Shown piece after piece: positions 46,853-59,400 of a DNA stretch of 64,000 bases. Source of the DNA: Ganoderma boninense (lineage: Eukaryota; Basidiomycota; Agaricomycetes; Polyporales; Polyporaceae); NCBI GenBank assembly GCA_002900995.3, contig CM035310.1, positions 592,155 through 656,154 of the forward strand. Reading direction: 5' to 3'. Position 1 is the first letter of the stretch, and each line of letters begins with the position of its first letter. A program made the position numbers and the translations under genes. The notes under the pieces are model-generated. The model did no database searches. It had not been told where the DNA came from and saw only the letters and a program-made list of their open reading frames with translations.

Positions 46853-47331
46853 CAAGAGACGCCCTCGCGTCGCTCCGGCAGACTTATTGAAGGCTGACAT
46901 TCTTCAATGGTCTGCCATTTGTACGTCCACACTCAAAGACTTATATGAGGGGAGGGCTCGGACAGACAGAGCGGCGGTTGAGGAGTGAGGATGGCAGGTT
47001 GACCAATGACAAACTGTCATAAGTAAGTTATTCAGTAGCGCTGCGCGCGCGTGGACTTGACGAAGCTGATGGCGGTCTGGGGTAAAACATTCCGTTGCTG
47101 GTGGAACCGTGGAAGGGGAGTGGCGAGGACCATTCGAGCGAGGATGTCTGGAGGATGATTAAGCGCTCTATGCAAACAGATCGAAATGCGGCCAAATAAG
47201 ACCACACGAATTCACCGGGTTTCTTTAATAATACGACTTATATCCATTGATAGGCTCAATTGCGTGCCGGCGGCTCGCAGATCTCACAAAACAATGGAAT
47301 GGAATCGGCATCGACAGGCATCGACGATGAA
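46853..47331. other. flank left of the transposon
   Basis: The segment 46853-47242 is absent from the second R copy, which jumps straight to the sequence matching 47243 onwards. No gene is seen. Confidence 0.5.
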
Positions 47332-47340
47332 TGGATGACC
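47332..47340. repeat. target-site duplication, left
   Basis: TGGATGACC, identical to 60464-60472 at the other end of the insertion. It directly abuts the terminal TAGTCT. Confidence 0.85.
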
Positions 47341-47495
47341 TAGTCTGGATCCCTACAGAGCCTTCCCCCCCCCCTTCAACATCCCGGACATCTCCGAGTC
47401 ACGTGTAGTTCTTACCCCCTGTATACACGTCAATAGATGCAAACAACGCGTCCACCAGTCTTGTCGACCCGCCTTTCGCTTCAGCCTCGGGCGAC

Positions 47496-49848
47496 ATGCC
47501 CTCCCTTGGCGCTCCTCCATGTTACCGGTTCGCATCTCCTGCAGGCTACGAGCTCATCAGAAACACTCTTCGTACTCGGCTCCCGTACAATCCCCATGAC
47601 TATCAGCTTGAGGGTGTGGCCCAACTGCTCGACGGCAACGATGTAATCGCGGTTCTCGCCACTGGCTCAGGGAAGACGGGATACTACTTAATCTACATCC
47701 TAATGCTTCTTGCGCTCTCGGAAAACCCCTCCCTCTGCGAACCGCCTTTCCGACCAATTCCAAAGGATCCTTGCTTAGTCGCTGTGTACCCTACGAATGG
47801 CCTTGAGGAGGAACAGGTGAGCGGACTCTAGCTGGCTCCTTTTGGTGGCCTCCGAGTGGGTGAGTGACCTGACCTATTGAAATTATAGGCCACAGTATTC
47901 GGAAATGCCGGACTCAGCACGTTGGTGATCAATGCTGGAACTTTGGAGGAGGGGAGGAAGAAGGGGACAGATTTGTGGCTCGTAGCACGCTCAAGCGTCG
48001 CCGTCATCCTATTATCACCCGAGCAGTTGAGCTCACCTCGTTTTGAATCACTACTCCAACACTCCCCTTTCCGATCCCGTGTGTGCGCTCTGGGGATTGA
48101 TGAGATCCATCTCCTCTACTCGTGGGGTCAGAGTTTCCGCCAGTCATTCCGCCAGCTCGCCTATGTTCGTGCGCGGTTTCCACTCGGCACTCGACTTCTT
48201 GGCACGACCGCGACCCTTCTATCCGGACACCCCCAGAAGACGATCATCTCTTTCCTTGGTCTTCGCGAGGGGCAGTTCTACCTCATCCGTCGCTCAAATG
48301 TGCGGCACAACGTGCAAACAATCTTTCGCACCCTCACGCGTGGTATCGGCGGTTGGGCATACCCGGACCTTCGCTGGATTGTGGCTGGTAGACGGAAGAC
48401 GGTCATTCACTGCCGCACAATCGCCATTAGCTTCCGTGTCGCAGCCTACCTATCACACCTTTGTCCTGCCGGCTCCGATTTCACGAAGCGCGTGCGCATG
48501 TACAATGCGCTCTGCTGGCCGTCCTACAACGCGGAGACCCGGAGACTGCTGGTCGAGGACCCAGAAGCTCAGATCGTCGTCGCAACTGCGGCGTTCATGG
48601 TCGGGATCGACATTCCAACAATCGCCGACGTCGTCATCCTTGGCAACTTGGTCTCAGCTGATGAACATGTCCAATGGGAGGGTCGGGCGGGCAGAGATCC
48701 GGCGCGCGTTCAAGATGCACGCTGTATTACGTATGTGACGAAGAGGTCGCTGGAGGCCGCCCGGCTCTATTGGATGGGACCCGCCGAAGAAGCTCTCTGG
48801 GAAAACGTCCACGGTCCAGATGGATCCCAGCATGGCTCGGTTGCTCCTCGCCCTGTGCGTGACAGCTGAGCAGGACCTCTTGTATGACAACCCACCCCTC
48901 CGATCCACCTTGCACCTGTCCTCGCTGCGAATCTCTCTCCTCCTCCACTCCTGACATTCCCAATGGACTCAGTGCTTGTCGATGCAGTGGCTGTCGACCT
49001 GAAGAGGTACTTCCGACTATCTCTGCCAGACGAACGACCCCCAATCCCATTCCTCGCAGGGAGCGACTCACCAAGCCGATGCGGGCTGAGGGGGTCAAAC
49101 AGCTAGGCGAGTTCCGGTTTACAGTTTATCGTGCAAGCATCCTCTCGTCGGCGGCTGCACGAGCTCTTGGTCCCGAGATTTTCCTCCCTGATTCGACCAT
49201 CAAGAAGATTCTTGACTCCTTTGCCTTGATCGACTCTTCCGCGACACTCCAAGCTCTTGTTTCGGACGACCTCTACATCCTACCGCATCTCGATGCACTG
49301 TGGGAGAAGATTGAATCCCTCAAGGTAACGTTCTCCGCATTGCGAGAGAAGCACGATAGGAAGCGACTCAGGGCGGCGAAGAAGAAGGCGGCTGAGAGTG
49401 CCAAAGGTGTAGTTAAAGCTGGGGCTACTGCGCCGGGTGAGTACCTCGTGGTTCAGCAGCGCACACTGGAGGAGTGCACTGGCAGCTTCCAAGTCGCAGC
49501 ACCCTCCTGCTCGAATGTGGAGCTAGAAGACAGGTGAATGGTTGGCATTGTCTCGATTGTAGATCCATACTAATTGAATGCAATATAGTCCAATGCCGGT
49601 GACTCTCGAGCCCGTCGACATCAAATGGAACCTTGTCGATGACTCGTTTTCATTGACCGAGAGCACTGCCTCACAGGGGGCAAGGAAGCGGTCGAGTACT
49701 GTCTCGACGATCAATCCTCGGCCACGGAGTAAGAAACGTGTTGACACGGTATGTATGGCAATCAGATTGTTGCGTCGATACTTATGTTTGGCGTGCACAG
49801 GGCCACAACAAGGAGAACGTTCCTCTGAACGGAGTAGATGTCAACTAG
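47496..49848 (+). CDS. RecQ-like DExH helicase of the transposon, copy 1
   Basis: Exons 47496-47816, 47889-49533, 49589-49748 and 49801-49848 would give about 735 residues. Superfamily 2 motifs in order: DYQLEGVAQLLDGNDVIAVL (Q-motif/I region), ATGSGKTGYY (Walker A), GIDEIHLLYSWGQSFRQ (motif II plus the W-G-x-x-FR aromatic loop diagnostic of RecQ), LLGTTATLLSG (III), KTVIHCRTIAIS (IV), VATAAFMVGIDIP (V) and WEGRAGRD (VI). After the core comes a CxCxxC-type cluster (PPCTCPRCESL, CRCSGC) that may bind zinc, then a Lys-rich coiled segment. Relative to copy 2, this copy lacks bases near 48763 and 48779 and has one extra near 48898, so the frame breaks after RSLEAAR. The stop lies 14 bp from the DUF6589 stop. 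Confidence 0.8.
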
Positions 49849-49862
49849 GAATTCAATTCTTG

Positions 49863-52800
49863 CTATTCTAGGTCAGTATCTAGGTCAGCGTCTTCTAACT
49901 GTTCTTCAACTGAGTTGTATCCATCACTCAGTGCATCCTTCTCCTGTCCTGGGACGTCATACGAGGGCCCGCCGTCGAAGTAATCAGAGAGTGGCAGTCC
50001 CCCCACACCGCCGTTCTCCTCACGCGCCACTATATGTGCTTCTTCCTCGGTATCTGATATGTCTGATTCAGCGTCAACCTCTGCAAATGCTTTTGCAAAC
50101 TCCTCGTGGAGCTTTCGGCGCGCGGCCTCATCATTTTTGGCAGCCAAGGCTCGGAGGCGTGCACGTATGGTTTCTTGACAGAATGACTTGAGCTTTCCCC
50201 CCAGTAATGATTTGATACCTGCGCATTAGATTGAGTGTCGGTTTTGAGTCGTAGAGCGGCCTTCACGAAAGTAGTGGAGCTGCGTCTCCTGGTAGGCATG
50301 GAGCAGTGTGCGGATTTCCGGGCGGCTATGTGGGTCGGGGTGCTTGCCTTGTCGTCTCGCGAGCCCGACTCCTGACCCCCACTCGCTCTTGAGTTCCATG
50401 AAGCGTACTGCATTTGGAGCATGCACCTCACGAAGTAGAGGGCTTATCCCACTCTGAGCCTTTGCGGGACATTTGCTTCGTCGAGAACAGGTTAATATGC
50501 TCCCCAAATAGGTCACCCTCCATATTGCCGTTCGGCTCGCCAGAGGGATTGACAAGCCAGTTCTTCAAGAAGGTGTCGCGAAGAACGGGACTGGCCTCGA
50601 GCTCAAGGATGCAGATCATTTCGAGGAGGTAATTTGTATATTTTGAATGGCTTGTGCCTGCAAATCGGAATGCAAGGATCTGGGTGGACGGGGAATGCTT
50701 AGACCATACACGCTTGATTTGTTAGCTTTGCGCTACTTACCTTCATGTCGTTCCATACACGACCTATGTCTCCTGCTGTTACTGCCTGGGAAAGATCTCG
50801 GACAAGCAGAGCATCGCTCATGAATGAGATGGACCGTGCAAGGCTGTGATCGCCCCGGAATGAAGTGGGTGCATCTGATTCTTCCGAGGAGTCTTCGCTG
50901 TTGGCTGAACTGGACATAGAGTCGTCTGAATCACCGTGTATAGAACGGTTGCGAGGAGAGCCTGCCGTCTCTTCTGCATCTTGCAGTGGACTAATAGCAT
51001 TGATCACGGGGTTCATGCCTGGCGACTCGACTGCCAAAGCGTCCGGTGGGTTCGCATCGAAGGGAAGCCCGTCTTCTTCGGCAACTGCCACCTGGCCATG
51101 TTCATGGGACATCGGATCCCCTGCGGCCTCTTGTTCTTCAACCTCCTCACCTCCTCCCTGGGTGCCCACCGTGTCTGTACTCCTCTCGCCCTCCCCCTCT
51201 CCCCATCGTCTAGAGCCAAAGCACCATCCCTCTCCTAATGCAGCATCTCCTCCCTCCATGGCGCTTGTCCAAGCGCTCGTCGTCGAGTAAGCCCGATGCA
51301 GTTTGCAAGCTGAAGACCGTAGCTCATCAAGGGCTGGCAACTTGTTTTTGCTAGCAAGCCCTTCAAAATGTGCTGCAAGATCTGTACATCCGAGATGGAT
51401 CCTAGGAGAATTATCGTGAGTACATAATTAAGTCGTGATTAACTGCAGCACTCAGGCTGAAGCGCCAATGGGCCGATGGCACGCACCTCCAGCAATCCAA
51501 CATCCGTGCATCCAACACAACCTGAACCATGTACAACGAGGGATAATAGTCGACCTTCTTCAGGTTGGGTGGAATTTTCTGGTCAATTTTTGTGGAGCTG
51601 TGACCAAGCATCCCAGGATCTTCAAGATCAGTGAGTTTTGTGCCTCCAAAGTGTGTTTCGAAAACGGTGCTGAGGAACGTCCAGGTTGTGTGCCAGATCT
51701 CGAGAAATGGCCAAAGCATCTCGAATCGCTGATACTCCGTAGACTCGAACTGCATGTAGGTTTTGATCTGGACGAGCTTCTCGAAGGTCAGGCCATCTCC
51801 TCCGGCCGGAATTATTCGCCCGGGCATATAGTTGTCCTCACCCTGACCCATTTGCTTTAGGAAGTCGACCATATGCGTCTCGTAGCTCCGCTGTAACAGC
51901 CTCGTTCTTCGCTACTGTTCCCAGAGGATACACCTTCGTCTTCCTGACAGGGACCACGAGCTTGGCACCATCTGTACGGAACAGACCTGCAACATCCGTT
52001 CGGTACAGTGCGAGCGCAGGAACATGGTCGGTAAGAGTTTGTAGCCAATGGAGTGCCGCGACAACCTCTGCGTGGTCCCAGTCAACCAGTGATGTAAGTT
52101 GTGCAACTGTAAGATCCCCGCGTTTGTCCTCGCTGAGACGCTCCAGATGGTCAGCGAGGTCCGCAGCCTCAGGTACGAAATCGAATGCCTCGGCGACGTA
52201 TGCGGCGGTTCCAACGAGCATCTTGTTCTCTCGACCAAGGCGGCGCTCACGTTGCCGGAGAAATTGTTGAACGTTGTCAAAGCGAAGAATGAGCCAGCGG
52301 ATCAACGAGCGACCACACTCCTTCACGTAAGCGGCATCCTTCTCTGCCAGTCGACGTAGCAAGTTGAATGTTGCATGCCAGCTCTGAACCAGGCCAATCC
52401 GACTCGCGTAGTCAAACACTGCCCGCGGCACTCCACAAGCAAAGAAAAGCGCAGCACGAGCCGCAGGCAAGAGGCGAGCCCACTTTGTATGCGTAAAGTT
52501 GATAATGCTGAGGATTTCCGTTGTCACCTGTACTGATTGTTGTTAGCAGATGGCAAGTAATGTCTTAAGCAAACCCGGCAGACTGACTATTGTCGGCGGG
52601 CGTGTTTTTCTTACGGCAACTACACCGTGCTCGTTCCTGTACGGCCTCGGAGACACCAGGTCTTTGACGATGTGGTACGTAACCGGTTGAAACCTTGTGA
52701 CAACGTCTTGAACTTTGCTAACAGTCCCATTTCCGATATCGTCCCAGGAAACCTCCTTACGCCCGCGCTTGCCAGCAGCGCTACCATGAAGGCCGCTTGA

Positions 52801-53632
52801 ACCCCTGACTGCACGTGTCCGCTCGACCCGCATCTGCTTCATTGCAACCTGGATACACATCGCCGTAATAGCGACTCGTGCGTGTTTCAAGGTCTGATAA
52901 GACTGGGTTGGTGAGTACATGTCCTTGAACTCGGGGTCATCCTGCTTAGCACGGCCAACGGTGTCGTTGACCCAGAACTCCACGATCTCGATAGCCTTCC
53001 GCCGATTCTTTCCTGCCAGGAAGTTTCCAACAATCGAACCATGACGAGCAGTTCGCTTGACAGAGAAGCCCTTCTCGTCATGTGTCCGGAAGACATGGTA
53101 GAGGAACTCCCCGACCGACCACCGATATGATTGGAGGAGGTCGAAGACGGCATTTAGCTTGTCCTCGAGCGAAAGTATCTTCTTCGGCTCTGGTTCCGGT
53201 GGGTAGCCATCCCGTACACTCCTCCTCTCTTCTTCATTCTCACTAACATTACGAGTGTCCTCCAGATCAGAAGGGCTTGGGTTTGGCACTAAGGTCCGAC
53301 TCCTCGGATTGAAGTTGGCAGGCCCGCCGGTGAGAGGATCGCCACCTTGAGGTGTGGTCCATATGGTAGGGGCTGCTCAAGTAATGCTTTGTTATAGGTG
53401 TACTGTACACATCATTCTGCACTTACAGCTAGTTGCTTGGTTACAACTAAACATGCTAGGTTCAGAGATTGGAGTCCTGGGTTCTTGGAAAGGAGATTGC
53501 GGCGCAACCCGGCGGAGGAGTGCCAGGGGGAGGATGTGGTGGATTGGTAAATGGCGAGGTGTCCGAGCTAGCTTCATATAATCGGTGTAGCAATGACCAT
53601 TCGATGTCTGCCCACGAGGATGAGGGTTCCAT
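49863..53632 (-). CDS. DUF6589 protein of the transposon, copy 1
   Basis: A large basidiomycete family of unknown biochemistry; I infer a transposase-like role from its position in the element. Coding order: ATG at 53632 (MEPSSSWADIEWSLLHRLYE), a second exon with RDGYPPEPEPKKILSLEDKL and DLLQSYRWSVGEFLYHVFRT, a third with WLILRFDNVQQFLRQRERRL, MLVGTAAYVAE and IIPAGGDGLTFEKLVQIKTY, a fourth with LALDELRSSACKLHRAYSTT-like and LLVRDLSQAVTAGDIGRVW strings, and a last with FAGTSHSKYTNYLLEMICIL and FLKNWLVNPSGEPNGNMEGD. The acidic tail ends DADLDTDLE. The second exon is open here, but extra or missing bases near 53495, 51873 and 50230-50480 break the first, third and last exons. Predicted full length is about 1,150 residues. 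Confidence 0.75.
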
Positions 53633-53830
53633 GGCTGCAAGCAGAGTAATCGATGTTTCGACTGCGTCGTATGCTGCACATCCACTTTGCAAGGCACACA
53701 ATGTAATCTGAATGACAAGAACAATGTAATTACGATGACGAACAACATTGTTGATTGGCTCGCTAAAGTCTAAGCGCCGAAGCTGGTGTCTGGGTGTTGA
53801 AGGGGGGGGTAAGTGGCGTGTAGGGGAGCA

Positions 53831-53880
53831 GACCTTTATCAGAAAAGATCGACTGTCATCTTTGCGTCCCGATAAAGGTC
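53831..53880. repeat. hairpin-forming 10-bp inverted repeat near right end of copy 1
   Basis: GACCTTTATC at 53831-53840 and its reverse complement GATAAAGGTC at 53871-53880. The same structure is at 60380-60389 and 60420-60429 in copy 2. The loop is 30 nt. Confidence 0.75.
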
Positions 53881-54038
53881 AGCTAGTCTGGATCCCTACA
53901 GAGCCTTCCCCCCCCCCTTCAACATCCCGGACATCTCCGAGTCACGTGTAGTTCTTACCCCCTGTATACACGTCAATAGATGCAAACAACGCGTCCACCA
54001 GTCTTGTCGACCCGCCTTTCGCTTCAGCCTCGGGCGAC

Positions 54039-56398
54039 ATGCCCTCCCTTGGCGCTCCTCCATGTTACCGGTTCGCATCTCCTGCAGGCTACGAGCTCAT
54101 CAGAAACACTCTTCGTACTCGGCTCCCGTACAATCCCCATGACTATCAGCTTGAGGGTGTGGCCCAACTGCTCGACGGCAACGATGTAATCGCGGTTCTC
54201 GCCACTGGCTCAGGGAAGACGGGATACTACTTAATCTACATCCTAATGCTTCTTGCGCTCTCGGAAAACCCCTCCCTCTGCGAACCGCCTTTCCGACCAA
54301 TTCCAAAGGATCCTTGCTTAGTCGCTGTGTACCCTACGAATGGCCTTGAGGAGGAACAGGTGAGCGGACTCTAGCTGGCTCCTTTTGGTGGCCTCCGAGT
54401 GGGTGAGTGACCTGACCTATTGAAATTATAGGCCACAGTATTCGGAAATGCCGGACTCAGCACGTTGGTGATCAATGCTGGAACTTTGGAGGAGGGGAGG
54501 AAGAAGGGGACAGATTTGTGGCTCGTAGCACGCTCAAGCGTCGCCGTCATCCTATTATCACCCGAGCAGTTGAGCTCACCTCGTTTTGAATCACTACTCC
54601 AACACTCCCCTTTCCGATCCCGTGTGTGCGCTCTGGGGATTGATGAGATCCATCTCCTCTACTCGTGGGGTCAGAGTTTCCGCCAGTCATTCCGCCAGCT
54701 CGCCTATGTTCGTGCGCGGTTTCCACTCGGCACTCGACTTCTTGGCACGACCGCGACCCTTCTATCCGGACACCCCCCAGAAGACGATCATCTCTTTCCT
54801 TGGTCTTCGCGAGGGGCAGTTCTACCTCATCCGTCGCTCAAATGTGCGGCACAACGTGCAAACAATCTTTCGCACCCTCACGCGTGGTATCGGCGGTTGG
54901 GGCATACCCGGACCTTCGCTGGATTGTGGCTGGTAGACGGAAGACGGTCATTCACTGCCGCACAATCGCCATTAGCTTCCGTGTCGCAGCCTACCTATCA
55001 CACCTTTGTCCTGCCGGCTCCGATTTCACGAAGCGCGTGCGCATGTACAATGCGCTCTGCTGGCCGTCCTACAACGCGGAGACCCGGAGACTGCTGGTCG
55101 AGGACCCAGAAGCTCAGATCGTCGTCGCAACTGCGGCGTTCATGGTCGGGATCGACATTCCAACAATCGCCGACGTCGTCATCCTTGGCAACTTGGTCTC
55201 AGCTGATGAACATGTCCAATGGGAGGGTCGGGCGGGCAGAGATCCGGCGCGCGTTCAAGATGCACGCTGTATTACGTATGTGACGAAGAGGTCGCTGGAG
55301 GCCGCCCGGGCTCTATTGGATGGGAACCCGCCGAAGAAGCTCTCTGGGAAAACGTCCACGGTCCAGATGGATCCCAGCATGGCTCGGTTGCTCCTCGCCC
55401 TGTGCGTGACAGCTGAGCAGGACCTCTTGTATGACAACCCACCCTCCGATCCACCTTGCACCTGTCCTCGCTGCGAATCTCTCTCCTCCTCCACTCCTGA
55501 CATTCCCAATGGACTCAGTGCTTGTCGATGCAGTGGCTGTCGACCTGAAGAGGTACTTCCGACTATCTCTGCCAGACGAACGACCCCCAATCCCATTCCT
55601 CGCAGGGAGCGACTCACCAAGCCGATGCGGGCTGAGGGGGTCAAACAGCTAGGCGAGTTCCGGTTTACAGTTTATCGTGCAAGCATCCTCTCGTCGGCGG
55701 CTGCACGAGCTCTTGGTCCCGAGATTTTCCTCCCTGATTCGACCATCAAGAAGATTCTTGACTCCTTTGCCTTGATCGACTCTTCCGCGACACTCCAAGC
55801 TCTTGTTTCGGACGACCTCTACATCCTACCGCATCTCGATGCACTGTGGGAGAAGATTGAATCCCTCAAGGTAACGTTCTCCGCATTGCGAGAGAAGCAC
55901 GATAGGAAGCGACTCAGGGCGGCGAAGAAGAAGGCGGCTGAGAGTAGTGCCAAAGGTGTAGTTTAAAGCTGGGGCTACTGCGCCGGGTGAGTACCTCGTG
56001 GTTCAGCAGCGCACACTGGAGGAGTGCACTGGCAGCTTCCAAGTCGCAGCACCCTCCTGCTCGAATGTGGAGCTAGAAGACAGGTGAATGGTTGGCATTG
56101 TCTCGATTGTAGATCCATACTAATTGAATGCAATATAGTCCAATGCCGGTGACTCTCGAGCCCGTCGACATCAAATGGAACCTTGTCGATGACTCGTTTT
56201 CATTGACCGAGAGCACTGCCTCACAGGGGGCAAGGAAGCGGTCGAGTACTGTCTCGACGATCAATCCTCGGCCACGGAGTAAGAAACGTGTTGACACGGT
56301 ATGTATGGCAATCAGATTGTTGCGTCGATACTTATGTTTGGCGTGCACAGGGCCACAACAAGGAGAACGTTCCTCTGAACGGAGTAGATGTCAACTAG
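54039..56398 (+). CDS. RecQ-like DExH helicase of the transposon, copy 2
   Basis: Same gene as at 47496-49848, same exon plan (first exon 54039-54359). Here the part that is broken in copy 1 is open: after RSLEAARALLDGNPPKKLSG the frame runs on through CTAEQDLLYDNPPSDPPCTC and the Cys cluster. Instead copy 2 has one extra C near 54773 (run of six versus five), one extra G near 54900, and near 55960 one extra T plus a 3-nt insertion, which closes the frame after AKGVV. Each copy is thus intact where the other is broken, so the ancestral gene was evidently complete. The motifs are as in copy 1. Confidence 0.8.
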
Positions 56399-56412
56399 GA
56401 ATTCAATTCTTG

Positions 56413-59400
56413 CTATTCTAGGTCAGTATCTAGGTCAGCGTCTTCTAACTGTTCTTCAACTGAGTTGTATCCATCACTCAGTGCATCCTTCTCCTGTCCT
56501 GGGACGTCATACGAGGGCCCGCCGTCGAAGTAATCAGAGAGTGGCAGTCCCCCCACACCGCCGTTCTCCTCACGCGCCACTATATGTGCTTCTTCCTCGG
56601 TATCTGATATGTCTGATTCAGCGTCAACCTCTGCAAATGCTTTTGCAAACTCCTCGTGGAGCTTTCGGCGCGCGGCCTCATCATTTTTGGCAGCCAAGGC
56701 TCGGAGGCGTGCACGTATGGTTTCTTGACAGAATGACTTGAGCTTTCCCCCCAGTAATGATTTGATACCCTCGCGCATTAGATTGAGTGTCGGTTTTGAG
56801 TCGTAGGAGCGGCCTTCACGAAAGTAGTGGAGCTGCGTCTCCTGGTAGGCATGGAGCAGTGTGCGGATTTCCGGGCGGCTATGTGGGTCGGGGTGCTTGC
56901 CTTGTCGTCTCGCGAGCCCGACTCCTGACCCCCACTCGCTCTTGAGTTCCATGAAGCGTACTGCATTTGGAGCATGCACCTCACGAAGTAGAGGGCTATC
57001 CCACTCTGAGCCTTTGCGGGACATTGCTTCGTCGAGAACAAGGTTAATATGCTCCCCAAATAGGTCACCCTCCATATTGCCGTTCGGCTCGCCAGAGGGA
57101 TTGACAAGCCAGTTCTTCAAGAAGGTGTCGCGAAGAACGGGACTGGCCTCGAGCTCAAGGATGCAGATCATTTCGAGGAGGTAATTTGTATATTTTGAAT
57201 GGCTTGTGCCTGCAAATCGGAATGCAAGGATCTGGGTGGACGGGGAATGCTTAGACCATACACGCTTGATTTGTTAGCTTTGCGCTACTTACCTTCATGT
57301 CGTTCCATACACGACCTATGTCTCCTGCTGTTACTGCCTGGGAAAGATCTCGGACAAGCAGAGCATCGCTCATGAATGAGATGGACCGTGCAAGGCTGTG
57401 ATCGCCCCGGAATGAAGTGGGTGCATCTGATTCTTCCGAGGAGTCTTCGCTGTTGGCTGAACTGGACATAGAGTCGTCTGAATCACCGTGTATAGAACGG
57501 TTGCGAGGAGAGCCTGCCGTCTCTTCTGCATCTTGCAGTGGACTAATAGCATTGATCACGGGGTTCATGCCTGGCGACTCGACTGCCAAAGCGTCCGGTG
57601 GGTTCGCATCGAAGGGAAGCCCGTCTTCTTCGGCAACTGCCACCTGGCCATGTTCATGGGACATCGGATCCCCTGCGGCCTCTTGTTCTTCAACCTCCTC
57701 ACCTCCTCCCTGGTGCCCACCGTGTCTGTACTCCTCTCGCCTCCCCCTCTCCCCATCGTCTAGAGCCAAAGCACCATCCCTCTCTAATGCAGCATCTCCT
57801 CCCTCCATGGCGCTTGTCCAAGCGCTCGTCGTCGAGTAAGCCCGATGCAGTTTGCAAGCTGAAGACCGTAGCTCATCAAGGGCTGGCAACTTGTTTTTGC
57901 TAGCAAGCCCTTCAAAATGTGCTGCAAGATCTGTACATCCGAGATGGATCCTAGGAGAATTATCGTGAGTACATAATTAAGTCGTGATTAACTGCAGCAC
58001 TCAGGCTGAAGCGCCAATGGGCCGATGGCACGCACCTCCAGCAATCCAACATCCGTGCATCCAACACAACCTGAACCATGTACAACGAGGGATAATAGTC
58101 GACCTTCTTCAGGTTGGGTGGAATTTTCTGGTCAATTTTTGTGGAGCTGTGACCAAGCATCCCAGGATCTTCAAGATCAGTGAGTTTCGTGCCTCCAAAG
58201 TGTGTTTCGAAAACGGTGCTGAGGAACGTCCAGGTTGTGTGCCAGATCTCGAGAAATGGCCAAAGCATCTCGAATCGCTGATACTCCGTAGACTCGAACT
58301 GCATGTAGGTTTTGATCTGGACGAGCTTCTCGAAGGTCAGGCCATCTCCTCCGGCCGGAATTATTCGCCCGGGCATATAGTTGTCCTCACCCTGACCCAT
58401 TTGCTTTAGGAAGTCGACCAGTGCGTCTCGTAGCTCCGCTGTAACAGCCTCGTTCTTCGCTACTGTTCCCAGAGGATACACCTTCGTCTTCCTGACAGGG
58501 ACCACGAGCTTGGCACCATCTGTACGGAACAGACCTGCAACATCCGTTCGGTACAGTGCGAGCGCAGGAACATGGTCGGTAAGAGTTTGTAGCCAATGGA
58601 GTGCCGCGACAACCTCTGCGTGGTCCCAGTCAACCAGTGATGTAAGTTGTGCAACTGTAAGATCCCCGCGTTTGTCCTCGCTGAGACGCTCCAGATGGTC
58701 AGCGAGGTCCGCAGCCTCAGGTACGAAATCGAATGCCTCGGCGACGTATGCGGCGGTTCCAACGAGCATCTTGTTCTCTCGACCAAGGCGGCGCTCACGT
58801 TGCCGGAGAAATTGTTGAACGTTGTCAAAGCGAAGAATGAGCCAGCGGATCAACGAGCGACCACACTCCTTCACGTAAGCGGCATCCTTCTCTGCCAGTC
58901 GACGTAGCAAGTTGAATGTTGCATGCCAGCTCTGAACCAGGCCAATCCGACTCGCGTAGTCAAACACTGCCCGCGGCACTCCACAAGCAAAGAAAAGCGC
59001 AGCACGAGCCGCAGGCAAGAGGCGAGCCCACTTTGTATGCGTAAAGTTGATAATGCTGAGGATTTCCGTTGTCACCTGTACTGATTGTTGTTAGCAGATG
59101 GCAAGTAATGTCTTAAGCAAACCCGGCAGACTGACTATTGTCGGCGGGCGTGTTTTTTCTTACGCAACTACACCGTGCTCGTTCCTGTACGGCCTCGGAG
59201 ACACCAGGTCTTTGACGATGTGGTACGTAACCGGTTGAAACCTTGTGACAACGTCTTGAACTTTGCTAACAGTCCCATTTCCGATATCGTCCCAGGAAAC
59301 CTCCTTACGCCCGCGCTTGCCAGCAGCGCTACCATGAAGGCCGCTTGAACCCCTGACTGCACGTGTCCGCTCGACCCGCATCTGCTTCATTGCAACCTGG

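Larger units (their letters stand above)
47341..53883. repeat. transposon unit, copy 1
   Basis: Matches 53884-60429 along its length, almost all differences being one-base indels (one clear substitution: T at about 51647 versus C in copy 2). Its right end stops at GATAAAGGTCAGC and is followed at once by TAGTCTGG of copy 2, so the last 33 bp found at the end of copy 2 are missing. Confidence 0.9.

Noticed and set aside
53830..53900. Helitron: hairpin followed by CTAG and then TC at the junction of the two units
   Set aside because: The pattern exists only at the internal junction. The true right end has no CTRR, the insertion has inverted termini and a 9-bp duplication, and no Rep/HUH or PIF1-type protein is encoded.
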